Position numbers and translations under genes: made by a program. DNA of 64,000 nt from an uncultured Sphingomonadales bacterium (GTDB lineage Bacteria; Pseudomonadota; Alphaproteobacteria; Sphingomonadales; Rhodothalassiaceae), in the NCBI GenBank assembly GCA_947499155.1, contig CANMND010000006.1:186001-250000 (forward strand), written 5' to 3'. Each line of letters begins with the position of its first letter. The stretch's first letter is position 1. The notes beneath the pieces were generated by a model. That model was not told the origin of the DNA. It searched no databases and worked only from the letters and a program-made list of their open reading frames with translations. Below, piece by piece: positions 51,649-62,073 of this stretch.

Positions 51649-52779
51649 TTATAAGGTTTTTTCGAAGATCCTGTGCCGTTTCATGGGAGTGGCGCCCATA
51701 CGCTTAATAACCGCGTTGACCGCATGGTTGTCTTCCAGGGTCCATCCAAGCTCCACCCAGCTTATACCCAAGGCATTGAGCTGATGTGAAATATGGGCAC
51801 ACATGGCGGCGGCAAGTCCCGCATAGCGCCGTTTTTTCTGGATGGATTTGCGAAGGCCGAGTAACGGAAGTTTGGCACTTTTGGGCGTGTTTGCCTTGAT
51901 TCGCCATAGAAGTTTGGCGAGATGGATAGGGCCAAGGCGGCCATCCATGTCCCTGATTGCTTCATTGAGATTGGGCAGGCAGACAGCAATACCAACGGGT
52001 TCGCCATCAATTTCGGCAATCAGAGCCATGCGAGGCTCCAATATCATGCGAAACTCTTCTACGGCTTTGGCAAACTCGGCATCGGTCCATGGCACATAGC
52101 CCCAATTGCCGCTCCAGGCGTCATTAAAGACATCACGGACGATGGACATTTCTTCGTCGAGTTTTCGTTTGTTGATTGGCCGGATCCGGACTTCAGGAAG
52201 GGCCATGGTCATTTCATAGGCCTTTTGGGCGCGGACGGGCAGGGCACCACACTGGTAGCGCCAACTCAGAATATCTTTCGCCTTGCTGAAGCCTGCACCT
52301 TCAACAAGGCGTGCCTGATGCGGGCGGTGATAGGGGGTCATCATCACCGATGGCTGATCAAAGCCTTCGATCATGACGCCCAGTTCTTCGTTGATGCCAA
52401 GGGTGAATGGCCCCTTGATGCGGTCCATGCCACGCTCAGCACACCAGTTACTTGCAGCATTCAGAAGGGCTGAGGCTGTGCCAGGGCAATCGATCGTATC
52501 AAAGCAGCCGAAAAATCCGATTTTATCCTGATGGATACGCAGATATTCATTGTCGATCTGAGCCGAACAGCGCCCAACCAGCGTATCGCCCTTCCAGGCC
52601 GTGAAGAACATGACTTCTGCATGGGCAAAATAAGGGTTTTTGCCGGGCGTGAGGTGTTTTCGGGCTTCTGACCTCAGTGGAGGAGTCCAGCCGGTATCTC
52701 CGGTATACAACACACTGGGAAATTCAATAAACGCGCCAGGGATGTTACCCGGCAGATGTCGGCGAATTTCGACGGTCAT
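51649..52779 (-). CDS. Conserved GNAT-fold hypothetical protein
   Basis: PFTLGINEELGVMIEGFDQPSVMMTPYHRPHQARLVEGAGF, C-terminal GISWVELGWTLEDNHAVNAVIKRMGATPMKRHRIFEKTL. Confidence 0.75.
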   Translation of the reverse strand: MTVEIRRHLPGNIPGAFIEFPSVLYTGDTGWTPPLRSEARKHLTPGKNPYFAHAEVMFFTAWKGDTLVGRCSAQIDNEYLRIHQDKIGFFGCFDTIDCPGTASALLNAASNWCAERGMDRIKGPFTLGINEELGVMIEGFDQPSVMMTPYHRPHQARLVEGAGFSKAKDILSWRYQCGALPVRAQKAYEMTMALPEVRIRPINKRKLDEEMSIVRDVFNDAWSGNWGYVPWTDAEFAKAVEEFRMILEPRMALIAEIDGEPVGIAVCLPNLNEAIRDMDGRLGPIHLAKLLWRIKANTPKSAKLPLLGLRKSIQKKRRYAGLAAAMCAHISHQLNALGISWVELGWTLEDNHAVNAVIKRMGATPMKRHRIFEKTL

Positions 52780-53039
52780 GTGTTTCCAGTATGTGACATG
52801 TGAAAAAATCCAGAAGACGAGTCAGGGTGCCAATGACCCGGATAACAAGTGTCTGCGTCCGTCATGGAAAAATCCAGAAGTATTTTGGAGTATACCCATA
52901 TTTTCTGGATATTTGGCGCATACATTATAAGAAATCTGTCCTTTCACCCTCACTTTTCGCTTGATGCGACAAGGACCTCACTCAAGGCGGCCCGTGTTGG
53001 CGAGCCATGGGCCCCCTGGATGGGGACAGATACATAAGA

Positions 53040-53127
53040 TGGTGCCCGCTGCCGGACTTGAACCGGCACGCTCTATGTGAGCGAGGGATTTTAAGTCCCT
53101 TGCGTCTACCAATTCCGCCAAGCGGGC
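53040..53127 (-). tRNA. tRNA-Leu(UAA), CCA encoded
   Basis: Minus strand GCCCGCTTGGCGGAATTGGTAGACGCAAGGGACTTAAAATCCCTCGCTCACATAGAGCGTGCCGGTTCAAGTCCGGCAGCGGGCACCA; class II tRNA with long variable arm. Confidence 0.97.
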
Positions 53128-53169
53128 ATGCGGGTCCCCTATGGCACATTGAAGCGGGATTGAAAAGAG

Positions 53170-53937
53170 TCAGTCCGTATGAGGCGTCCGATTTGGTGTG
53201 ACGCCGTGGCTGCGGACGGTACTTTCCACATCTTCAATAGTCGCTTTTACTTCTGCTTCATCGGTTGAGCGGACCACGACATTGAGGCCGACGCGGCCTT
53301 CGCGGTAATAGGGGTAGCTGCCGATCTGGACGGAGGGGCGAGCCTTGGCGATGCGGGCGAGGTCGTCGGCCAAAGCGCTTTCAGGCATGGGGACAGAGAT
53401 GGATTGCGAGACAACGGGAGCGCCGCCCACAAGCTTGTGTCCAAGCGAGTCGAGCATGGTACGCATTATAAGAGGCACACCGGCGAGGACAAAAACATTC
53501 TCGATCTGAAAGCCGGGTGCAATGCTGACGGGGTTTTCTATCAGGTCGCCACCTTTCGGTATGCGGGCCATCCGTTTTCTTGCATCGGTAAAGTCACCTG
53601 TTGCGTATTGGCGAGCCATGAGGGCCATGGCCTCTGGGTGATATTCCAGGGGTACATCGAAGGCGCGAGCAATGGCGTCGGCTGTTATATCGTCATGGGT
53701 GGGGCCGATGCCGCCGGTGGTAAAGACATAATCGAATTGTGCACGGCAGGCGTTGACGGCGGCTATGATGCGTTCGGTCACGTCCGGGACCACACGGGCC
53801 TCATCCAGCCTGACGCCTCGCTCATTTAGCCAGGTGGCAAGATAACTGAGATTTGCATCCTGCGTGCGACCGGAGAGGATTTCGTCTCCGATGATCACAA
53901 GGGCCGCTTTTACGATCTTTTCCTTTGTGTCGGACAT
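53170..53937 (-). CDS. CinA/MoaB-like molybdopterin-binding domain protein
   Basis: KAALVIIGDEILSGRTQDANLSYLATWLNERG, VFTTGGIGPTHDDITADAIARAF; start preceded by AGGAGAG. Confidence 0.9.
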   Translation of the reverse strand: MSDTKEKIVKAALVIIGDEILSGRTQDANLSYLATWLNERGVRLDEARVVPDVTERIIAAVNACRAQFDYVFTTGGIGPTHDDITADAIARAFDVPLEYHPEAMALMARQYATGDFTDARKRMARIPKGGDLIENPVSIAPGFQIENVFVLAGVPLIMRTMLDSLGHKLVGGAPVVSQSISVPMPESALADDLARIAKARPSVQIGSYPYYREGRVGLNVVVRSTDEAEVKATIEDVESTVRSHGVTPNRTPHTD

Positions 53938-54087
53938 GTTGTCTCTCCTGCTCATTATCAGGCATCCTTGATGGCAAAGCCTGACGTCCGGCGCAAGCAG
54001 CCATTGCAAGGAAGTGCAAGCGACCATTGAAAGGATGCGAACTGTTCGCTAGCGTTCTGGTGCTTGGGGAAAAGAAGGATCACAATC

Positions 54088-55485
54088 ATGCACCAGCGTA
54101 TCCATTTGAGCATTATGCTCGCCGTGGCAATTGCTTTTGTTCTTGTCACGACGCCAGTTATGGCACAATCAGCCGAATCACTTCCCGCAGGTGTGACGCC
54201 AGTATTACATGACATAGCAGCGGCGCCCAGTCCCGAACGTTTGCGTCAGGACGTGGAAAAACTGGTGAGTTTTGGTACCCGACATTCCTTGTCTGACACC
54301 AGATCAGACAGCCGGGGTATAGGAGCGGCCCGGCGCTGGATTGAAGCAGAATTTAATCGCATCTCTGAACGCTGCGGCGGTTGCCTTGAAGTCATGACTG
54401 TCTCGGGAACCATTGCGGGCGAGGAGCGCATCCCTGAGCCGACTGAGATAGTAAACGTTATCGCCATCCAGCGCGGCACGCTTGATCCGGACCGGATTGT
54501 CATCATGTCTGGTGATATCGACAATCGGGTATCCGACCCTCTGGACGGGACATCCGACAGTCCCGGTGCCAATGATAATGCCAGTGGTGTGGCAGGAACA
54601 ATTGAGGCGGCCCGCGTTCTTTCACAGCACCGCTTTCCCGGCACTATAATTTACGCGGCTCTTTCCGGTGAGGAGCAGGGCCTGTTTGGCGGAAAGATTC
54701 TCGCTGATTATGCAAAAGAGCAAGGATGGCGGGTCAAGGCCGTGCTTAACAACGATATGATCGGCAATATAAGAGGCATCAATGGGGTAATTGATAACAC
54801 CACCGCTCGCGTGTTCTCGGAAGGCACTCGCTATGTAGAGACGCCTGAAGAGGCGCGTTTGCGGCGTTTCATGGGGGGTGAAGTGGATAGCCCGTCGCGC
54901 AATCTCGCACGCTATATCGACAGAATTGCCGACGGTTATATTCCCAATCTTGATGTGATGATGGTCTATCGTCTGGATCGTTTCGGGCGAGGCGGCCACC
55001 ATCGTCCATTCAATGAAGCGGGCATGCCCGGCGTTCGGATTATGGAAACAAATGAGGACTATACCCGTCAGCATCAAGATCTTAGAACGGAGAACGGGAT
55101 TGCTTATGGTGATGTGATCTCTGGCGTTGATTTTGACTATGCAGCCAAACTGACGGCGTTGAATGCCGCATCGCTGGCGTCACTGGCATCAGCTCCACCT
55201 TTTCCGGCACAGGTATCAATCGAGGGTGCGGTCCAGCCGTCAACAACTCTCAAATGGTCCATGCCTGAAGGGAAGGTCGCGGAGAATTTGGCCGGCTACA
55301 AAGTCTATTGGCGACTTACCACCGAGCCACAATGGACATACAGTCGTTGGGTAGGAAAAGTGGACAGCTTCACCCTGCAGAATATAGTAATTGATAATTA
55401 CTATTTTGGGGTGGCCAGTGTGTCCAGGGATGGCTTTGAAAGCCCAGTGGTTTTCCCCGGCCCCATGGGCAGTTTTGGAGAGTGA
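54088..55485 (+). CDS. Secreted M28-family metallopeptidase with C-terminal Fn3-like domain
   Basis: Signal peptide (LAVAIAFVLVTTPVMAQ), SPGANDNASGVAGTIEAARVL, ALSGEEQGLFGG; C-terminal LKWSMPEGKVAENLAGYKVYWRLTTEPQW. Confidence 0.85.
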   Translation: MHQRIHLSIMLAVAIAFVLVTTPVMAQSAESLPAGVTPVLHDIAAAPSPERLRQDVEKLVSFGTRHSLSDTRSDSRGIGAARRWIEAEFNRISERCGGCLEVMTVSGTIAGEERIPEPTEIVNVIAIQRGTLDPDRIVIMSGDIDNRVSDPLDGTSDSPGANDNASGVAGTIEAARVLSQHRFPGTIIYAALSGEEQGLFGGKILADYAKEQGWRVKAVLNNDMIGNIRGINGVIDNTTARVFSEGTRYVETPEEARLRRFMGGEVDSPSRNLARYIDRIADGYIPNLDVMMVYRLDRFGRGGHHRPFNEAGMPGVRIMETNEDYTRQHQDLRTENGIAYGDVISGVDFDYAAKLTALNAASLASLASAPPFPAQVSIEGAVQPSTTLKWSMPEGKVAENLAGYKVYWRLTTEPQWTYSRWVGKVDSFTLQNIVIDNYYFGVASVSRDGFESPVVFPGPMGSFGE

Positions 55486-55493
55486 AGGCTTTG

Positions 55494-55535
55494 TCATGCT
55501 GGCGCTTTCCACGCTGACCAGCATGATGCATTTTT
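55494..55535 (+). terminator. Terminator-like hairpin after M28 peptidase gene
   Basis: TCATGCTGG-N15-CCAGCATGA followed by TGCATTTTT. Confidence 0.65.
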
Positions 55536-55553
55536 GAGGAGGAATTCTAAAAG

Positions 55554-56279
55554 GTGATTCATTATCCAGAGCCGCTTGTTCCGGCTCGTCTCGTTAAGCG
55601 TTACAAGCGCTTTCTTGCTGACGCGGTCCTGGAGGATGGAACAACTGTTACCGCCCATTGCGCCAATTCAGGCGCCATGCTGGGCTGTGCTCCGGAAGGG
55701 GCGCGGATATGGCTGTTGCCCAATACCAATCCCAAGGCCAAACTGGACTGGCGCTGGGAACTGGTGGAAGTGGACGATACGCTGGTGGGGATCAACACCT
55801 CACGGCCCAATGCCCTGGTCGAAAGCGCTATCAAGCGCGGTGCGATAGCAGAGCTTTCAGGATACAATACCTTGCGGCGTGAAGTGGCTTATGGATCGGG
55901 ATCACGGATTGACCTGTTGGCCGATGGCCACCCCGAACACCCGCAGCAGCCTTGTTATATTGAAGTGAAAAGCGTCACCCTTCGTGAGGGAGATGCGGCT
56001 TTGTTCCCCGATGCAGTAACGGCCCGTGGTACCAAGCATCTGAATGAGCTGGCGGATGTGGTGCGGCAAGGGCACCGGGCCGTGATGCTTTATCTGGTTC
56101 AGCGTGCGGACTGTGAAATCATGTCACTGGCCGAGCAGATCGACCCTGCTTATGTTGAGGCCTATCATGAGGCGCGACTTGCGGGAGTTGAGGCATACGC
56201 CTATGGCTGCTCTCTTACTCTTGAAGGGATACGTGTTGCAGGTCCCCTTAAAATTCGTGAGCCGGCTTCTTATTCTTAA
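55554..56279 (+). CDS. sfsA: Sugar fermentation stimulation protein SfsA
   Basis: LVPARLVKRYKRFLADAVLEDGTTVTAHCANSGAMLGCAPEGARIWL; GTG start with upstream AGGAGG. Confidence 0.95.
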   Translation: MIHYPEPLVPARLVKRYKRFLADAVLEDGTTVTAHCANSGAMLGCAPEGARIWLLPNTNPKAKLDWRWELVEVDDTLVGINTSRPNALVESAIKRGAIAELSGYNTLRREVAYGSGSRIDLLADGHPEHPQQPCYIEVKSVTLREGDAALFPDAVTARGTKHLNELADVVRQGHRAVMLYLVQRADCEIMSLAEQIDPAYVEAYHEARLAGVEAYAYGCSLTLEGIRVAGPLKIREPASYS

Positions 56280-56325
56280 AAGCACGTATCAGTATATTGT
56301 GTAAATCGACGAGGATCAGGATCAA

Positions 56326-57150
56326 ATGAAAACTGCCGAATCCATTCAGCCATCAGAGCGCCGCTCCCAAGGGATACTCTTGCATGATCCTCTGGATTAT
56401 GCCGGCATGAGAAAGGCTGGGCAGTTGGCCGCCCAGGTGCTGGATTTCATATATCCGCATGTCGTACCAGGCGTGACAACGGAAGAACTGGATCGTTTGT
56501 GCCACGAATTTATTTTGGAGAACGGAGCAGTTCCGGCACCGCTTAATTATCGGGGCTTTCCAAAATCCATCTGCACATCAGTCAATCATGTGGTGTGCCA
56601 CGGCATTCCTGGACCCAAGAGGCTGAAAGACGGCGATAGTGTCAATATCGATATTACGGTCATTCTTGATGAGTGGCACGGCGACACCAGCCGCATGTTT
56701 TTTGTTGGCAAACCTTCGGTCAGGGCGCGCAGGCTGAGTGACATTACCTATGAAGCGATGATGCGCGGAATAGAGGTGGTAAAACCAGGTGCACATTTCG
56801 GCGACATTGGTCACGCCATTCAAAGCTATGTTGAAGGAGAGCGCTGTTCTGTCGTCCGGGATTTCTGCGGACATGGTATCGGACGGGTCTTTCATGATGC
56901 ACCCAATGTCTTGCATTACGGAAAACCTGGCACTGGGCCGGTCATGGAAGAGGGCATGTTTTTCACCATTGAACCGATGGTCAATGCCGGGAAGCCGGAC
57001 ACCAAGATTCTTGATGATGAATGGACGGCCGTTACCCGCGACAGGTCCCTGTCCATGCAGTTCGAACACAGCCTTGCTGTAACCGCAGACGGATATGAGA
57101 TATTCACACTTTCGCCAACCGGGCTTCACAAGCCTCCTTACAAGGGTTGA
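56326..57150 (+). CDS. map: Type I methionine aminopeptidase
   Basis: GMRKAGQLAAQVLDFIYPHVVPGVTTEELDRLCHEFILENGAVPAPLNYRGFPKSICTSVNHVVCHGIP. Confidence 0.97.
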   Translation: MKTAESIQPSERRSQGILLHDPLDYAGMRKAGQLAAQVLDFIYPHVVPGVTTEELDRLCHEFILENGAVPAPLNYRGFPKSICTSVNHVVCHGIPGPKRLKDGDSVNIDITVILDEWHGDTSRMFFVGKPSVRARRLSDITYEAMMRGIEVVKPGAHFGDIGHAIQSYVEGERCSVVRDFCGHGIGRVFHDAPNVLHYGKPGTGPVMEEGMFFTIEPMVNAGKPDTKILDDEWTAVTRDRSLSMQFEHSLAVTADGYEIFTLSPTGLHKPPYKG

Positions 57151-57160
57151 AGGTAAATAC

Positions 57161-57850
57161 ATGGGGACTAAGGGGGATACTTCTGATCTTGCCGGACACC
57201 GGCAAAGATTGCGGTCCCGGTTTATGGCATCGCGCGGGCAGGGTATGCCGGAATATGAACTCTTGGAGCTTTTGTTGATGGGGCCAATCCCGCGTCGGGA
57301 TGTCAAACCGTTGGCAAAGAAGCTGTTGAAAGTCTTTGAATCATACGAAGGTGTAATTACAGCAAGTCCTGATCGATTGCGTGAAGTAAGCGGAATGGGG
57401 GATGCTGCCATTACCGCAATCAAGATCGTGGAAGTCACAAGTTTGAAGCTGGCACAGGTCAAGGTACTTGACCGTCCGGTGCTCAGTAATTGGCGGGCCT
57501 TGCTTGATTACTGTCACGCTTCCATGGCTCATGCAAAAAACGAACAGTTTCGTGTCTTGTTCCTTGATCGCAAAAATGTCCTTGTCGGTGATGAAGTGCA
57601 GCAGCAAGGAACAGTAGATCACACGCCGGTTTACCCCAGAGAGGTGATCAAGCGCGCGCTGGAACTTCATGCCTCTGCCATAATTCTTGTCCATAACCAC
57701 CCCTCAGGAGACCCGACACCGAGCAGGGCGGATATCCAGATGACCAAAGAGATCGCAGATGCCGGAAAAAGGCTGGGCGTAAATGTGCATGATCATCTGG
57801 TGATCGGAAAAAAGGGACATGTCAGCTTTAAAAGTCTGGGTCTTTTATAA
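57161..57850 (+). CDS. radC: RadC/MPN+ (JAMM) domain DNA repair-like protein
   Basis: JAMM motif ILVHNHPSGDPTPSRADIQMTKEI; helix-hairpin-helix-like N-terminus. Confidence 0.94.
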   Translation: MGTKGDTSDLAGHRQRLRSRFMASRGQGMPEYELLELLLMGPIPRRDVKPLAKKLLKVFESYEGVITASPDRLREVSGMGDAAITAIKIVEVTSLKLAQVKVLDRPVLSNWRALLDYCHASMAHAKNEQFRVLFLDRKNVLVGDEVQQQGTVDHTPVYPREVIKRALELHASAIILVHNHPSGDPTPSRADIQMTKEIADAGKRLGVNVHDHLVIGKKGHVSFKSLGLL

Positions 57851-57927
57851 TCCGCCAATTGTCCTGCGTAGAGTCACATATACATCTGGCCTGATATGGC
57901 GGGCATTGAATTTCGCGGGACACATGA

Positions 57928-59076
57928 ATGCGTCATAAGATATTCTCTTTTAGTTCTCGTTTGCTTAGTATTTTGGCTATTGTTTTCAGTGTTAGTGCAT
58001 GTGTTACTCGCATGCCCGAGCCACCGCTACCGCAACAGGTGGCAGTCCATCCGCCGGAAATCACTGTCGATCCTGTGACAGGAGAGCATTCGGTTGAGAT
58101 CGACATCTTAATCTATAATGTTGCCGGTTTGCCGTGGCCCATTTCTAATAACAGAACCAAGGCATTGAAACTGATTGGCGCAGAGTTTGCTGCCATGCGG
58201 GAACGGAAAGAAGAGCCGGATATCGTTCTCATTCAAGAGGGCTTTATGCGGTCGACCAAATATATGATTAAAGCCAGCGGTTATCCCAATTGGGTGCGAG
58301 GACCCAGAGCTGGTGATAAAATGCCAAAATTCTCAGAGCGGGCACCGGACAGCTTCAAGCGTGAACGCCGGTTCTGGAAAGGGGAGCGTTTTGGCAAAGT
58401 CCTTGATTCCGGACTTTATGTATTGAGCAACTGGCCGATTTTGAGCAAGGGGACGCAGCCCTTTTATCGTTATGAATGCGCGGGCTTTGATTGCGGTGCC
58501 AATAAGGGGATCCTGCGTGCGAACATCAAGGTACCGGGGATGCCGGGTTTTCTGCAGGTTATGACAACCCATTTGAATTCGCGAGAGGCGTCCGGGGTAT
58601 CCAATGAACGCTCTCTGATGGCACATAATCTGCAGATTGATCATTTGGATGAACAGATTGATATGCAATGGACCGGTTTCCACCCGCTGATTTTTGGTGG
58701 CGACTTTAATATGAAGGGCGACCGCGAACGGCTTGATTATGCTGTCAGCGCAACTGGTCAGATTGGGCGGCCAGCCTATCTGGTTCAGCATTATTGCACA
58801 GTTGTTGTTTCTGACTGTGATATCCGCATGTCTTATGACGGTGATGAGCCGTGGCTGGATACTCAGGATTTGCAGGCCTGGATTTCCGGCACCCAAACTA
58901 ATGTGCGTGCAATTATGATTGAAGCGCTATTTGATGAGCCGCATCCTGATGCACCAAAAATCGCTGGCCGACACACCCTCTCCGACCATGACGGATTACT
59001 GGTCCGCTATCGCCTGAGTTGGGCGCCAACGAACGCGGACGGACGCACCAGAGCACTTACCCCAGCCGCGCCATGA
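57928..59076 (+). CDS. Endonuclease/exonuclease/phosphatase-fold lipoprotein
   Basis: Lipobox VSAC in the N-terminal signal; LIYNVAGLPWP, IVLIQEG, MTTHLNS, PLIFGGDFNM, LSDHDGLLVRY. Confidence 0.8.
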   Translation: MRHKIFSFSSRLLSILAIVFSVSACVTRMPEPPLPQQVAVHPPEITVDPVTGEHSVEIDILIYNVAGLPWPISNNRTKALKLIGAEFAAMRERKEEPDIVLIQEGFMRSTKYMIKASGYPNWVRGPRAGDKMPKFSERAPDSFKRERRFWKGERFGKVLDSGLYVLSNWPILSKGTQPFYRYECAGFDCGANKGILRANIKVPGMPGFLQVMTTHLNSREASGVSNERSLMAHNLQIDHLDEQIDMQWTGFHPLIFGGDFNMKGDRERLDYAVSATGQIGRPAYLVQHYCTVVVSDCDIRMSYDGDEPWLDTQDLQAWISGTQTNVRAIMIEALFDEPHPDAPKIAGRHTLSDHDGLLVRYRLSWAPTNADGRTRALTPAAP

Positions 59077-59137
59077 AATTGGCGGGAAAAGAGCGTTCTT
59101 TTAAAGCAAACAAAGGCAAGCAGGAAAAATAAAGAGG

Positions 59138-59214
59138 TGGCGACCCCGGCAGGACTCGAACCTGCAACCATCGACTTAGAAGGTCGGTGCTCTATCCAGT
59201 TGAGCTACGGGGCC
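59138..59214 (-). tRNA. tRNA-Arg(UCU), CCA encoded
   Basis: Minus strand GGCCCCGTAGCTCAACTGGATAGAGCACCGACCTTCTAAGTCGATGGTTGCAGGTTCGAGTCCTGCCGGGGTCGCCA. Confidence 0.97.
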
Positions 59215-59237
59215 ATGTCTTTGTTTGTGCTGATATA

Positions 59238-59519
59238 CTATTTGAAGTTATCCGCATAGGTCTGAAGGATACGACGCCGGGGCTGTACCGGCAGAATATC
59301 AACATGAATATTGTACTTCTTTGCGTAGGCTTGGGCGTCTTCCAAAGTGTCAAAGCGCAAGCGAATCTGCCTTTTGGTATCATCAGAGCCTGTCCAGCCC
59401 ATTAAAGGGTCAGAATAAAGCGGGCTGTCGGACTGGAATTCCAGAACCCAGCGTTTTGTATTGCCCATACCTGACGTCATGGCAGACCGGGCTGGCCGAT
59501 AAATGCGTGCGCGCTGCAT
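59238..59519 (-). CDS. ETC complex I subunit, NDUFS4-type
   Basis: MQRARIYRPARSAMTSGMGNTKRWVLEFQSDSPLYSDPLMGWTGSDDTKRQIRLRFDTLEDAQAYAKKYNI. Confidence 0.93.
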   Translation of the reverse strand: MQRARIYRPARSAMTSGMGNTKRWVLEFQSDSPLYSDPLMGWTGSDDTKRQIRLRFDTLEDAQAYAKKYNIHVDILPVQPRRRILQTYADNFK

Positions 59520-59760
59520 AATCAAAACTCCGATAGAAAACCTGGCACCCTGATGATCTTGGATAAAGTCCATTTAGGTGACGAGCATTCATGTTCTGGC
59601 GTTCTATAGCCCTGCTTCACCTTGAAACGCAACAGGGGAAGCATGCAGGGCTGAACAGTTTATACACATCCCAATGACATGCCAGCAGCTTGACGCGGGC
59701 AAGGCATCAGTAATACTCATCAAGATATAGTAAATTTTGTATATTCAAGGAGAGTTCATT

Positions 59761-60867
59761 GTGAAGACCCGCGCTGCCGTTGCGTTCAAAGCAGGAGCTC
59801 CTTTGGAAATTGTCGAGGTCGACCTTGAAGGGCCTAAGGCCGGTGAGGTTCTGGTCGAGATCAAAGCCACGGGCGTGTGTCACACGGATGAATTCACCCG
59901 CTCTGGCGATGATCCCGAAGGCCTGTTTCCCGCCATTTTGGGCCATGAGGGTGCCGGGATCGTTGTGGAAATCGGGCCAGGCGTGACCTCGGTTGCAGTG
60001 GGGGACCATGTGATCCCGCTTTACACACCGGAATGTCGCCAGTGCAAATACTGTCTGTCTGGCAAAACCAATCTGTGTCAGGCCATACGTGAAACCCAGG
60101 GCAAAGGCCTTATGCCTGATGGAACTAGCCGCTTCTCCTATAAAGGCAAGACGTTGCACCACTATATGGGCTGTTCCACATTTTCCAATTACACGGTTCT
60201 GCCTGAGATCGCGCTGGCAAAAATCCGCAAGGATGCGCCTTTCGAGCAGGTGTGCTATATTGGCTGCGGCGTGACAACGGGCGTAGGTGCTGTCATCAAC
60301 ACGGCTAAAGTACGCCCTGGCGAGAATGTCGTCGTTTTCGGCCTTGGTGGTATTGGGCTTAATGTCATCCAAGGTGCCCGGCTAGCTGGCGCTAACAAGA
60401 TTGTCGGGGTCGATCTTAATAACGACAAGGTACCGCTTGCCACCAAGTTTGGCATGACCGACTTTATCAATCCGGGTGAAGTGAAGGACGTGGTTGGCGC
60501 TATTATGGATCTGACCGATGGCGGTGCTGATCACAGCTTTGAATGCGTTGGAAATGTGAACGTGATGCGCCAGGCGCTGGAATGTTGCCACAAGGGCTGG
60601 GGTCAAAGCATCATCATCGGTGTTGCAGGCGCAGGCCAGGAAATATCAACCCGGCCATTCCAGCTTGTTACAGGACGTGTCTGGAAAGGCAGCGCGTTTG
60701 GAGGCGCCAAAGGTCGTACGGATGTGCCTAAAATTGTCGATTGGTACATGGACGGCAAAATCAATATTGACGACCTCATCACCCATGTCATGCCGTTGGA
60801 AGAGATTAACGACGCTTTCGAATTGATGCACCAGGGCAAGTCAATTCGTTCAGTTGTGGCATATTAG
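59761..60867 (+). CDS. S-(hydroxymethyl)glutathione dehydrogenase/class III alcohol dehydrogenase (GTG start)
   Basis: [87 protein letters not shown]. Confidence 0.97.
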   Translation: MKTRAAVAFKAGAPLEIVEVDLEGPKAGEVLVEIKATGVCHTDEFTRSGDDPEGLFPAILGHEGAGIVVEIGPGVTSVAVGDHVIPLYTPECRQCKYCLSGKTNLCQAIRETQGKGLMPDGTSRFSYKGKTLHHYMGCSTFSNYTVLPEIALAKIRKDAPFEQVCYIGCGVTTGVGAVINTAKVRPGENVVVFGLGGIGLNVIQGARLAGANKIVGVDLNNDKVPLATKFGMTDFINPGEVKDVVGAIMDLTDGGADHSFECVGNVNVMRQALECCHKGWGQSIIIGVAGAGQEISTRPFQLVTGRVWKGSAFGGAKGRTDVPKIVDWYMDGKINIDDLITHVMPLEEINDAFELMHQGKSIRSVVAY

Positions 60868-60875
60868 AGGAACAT

Positions 60876-61733
60876 ATGACCCAAATCGAAGTACGTTCAA
60901 ACCACCGCTGCTTCGGTGGTGAGATGGTATTTGCAACTCATAAATCTGAGGCGACCGGTACGGACATGATGTTTTCCGTATTTGTGCCGCCCCAGGCAAA
61001 GGACGGCCCCGTGCCGGTTTTGACCTTTCTTGCCGGACTGACGTGCACGGATGAAACCTTCATGATCAAGGCTGGCGCCCAACGGCTGGCAGCGGAATTG
61101 GGCCTGTTGCTGGTGGCGCCTGATACCAGCCCACGAGGCAAAGACGTGCCTGATGACCCGGAAGGGGCTTATGACCTCGGCCTTGGTGCAGGCTTTTATC
61201 TTGATGCTGTCAAAGAGCCATGGGCCACACATTATCGCATGGAAAGTTATATCACCCACGACCTGCCAAAGGTGATCGCAGAGCATTTTCCGGTCGATAT
61301 CGAACGGCAAGGATTATTTGGTCATTCTATGGGAGGGCATGGTGCCCTTACCCTGGGCCTGAAGAATCCTGGCCTTTACAAAAGTCTTTCGGCGTTTGCA
61401 CCGATCTCAGCACCAAGCCATTGCCCATGGGGAGAAAAGGCGTTTTCCGCTTATCTGGGTGAGGACCGTTCATTATGGTCTGCTTATGATGCGGTGTCTT
61501 TAATGACCGATATCAGGGATGTGGGCCAACGGCCTGAAATACTTGTTGATCAAGGATTGGCAGATAACTTTCTTGAGGAGCAGCTTCATCCACATTTATT
61601 AGAAGAGGCTGCCCGGAAATCGGGCTATCCCCTGATTGTGCGTCGCCATGAGGGTTACGATCATGGCTATTATTTCATCTCAAGTTTTATGGAAGACCAC
61701 CTGCGTCATCACAAAAAGCATTTGAGTAGCTGA
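60876..61733 (+). CDS. fghA: S-formylglutathione hydrolase
   Basis: FLAGLTCTDETFMIKAGAQRLAAELGLLLVAPDTSPRG, GLFGHSMGGHGALTLGLKNPG. Confidence 0.97.
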   Translation: MTQIEVRSNHRCFGGEMVFATHKSEATGTDMMFSVFVPPQAKDGPVPVLTFLAGLTCTDETFMIKAGAQRLAAELGLLLVAPDTSPRGKDVPDDPEGAYDLGLGAGFYLDAVKEPWATHYRMESYITHDLPKVIAEHFPVDIERQGLFGHSMGGHGALTLGLKNPGLYKSLSAFAPISAPSHCPWGEKAFSAYLGEDRSLWSAYDAVSLMTDIRDVGQRPEILVDQGLADNFLEEQLHPHLLEEAARKSGYPLIVRRHEGYDHGYYFISSFMEDHLRHHKKHLSS

Positions 61734-62073
61734 GGAACCCAGAGGACAGGCCTGAGCACAGTCTTCAATACGAACCCGCGTCAGGGTGATGAGACTGACT
61801 TGACCTGTCTTCAGTTTATGGGTCTTTTACTAAAGCACTTGTTTATGGGTGCGGCGCTATTTGATGGGTGTATTCATCAGCCTGTAGTGGAATATAATCT
61901 GAGAAGGAAAAAAGTTACCTAAATCAGCGTCAGGATTCGTTGGCAAAAGAACGAATGTGTTCACTTTTAGATGAGCCTGACACCATTTTTGGCACAGGGC
62001 TGTGAGAAGTGTGTAAGTGTCTTCTTTGTCCTTGTGACTTCTCTACCATATTTTGATCATGGTTACATGTTGT

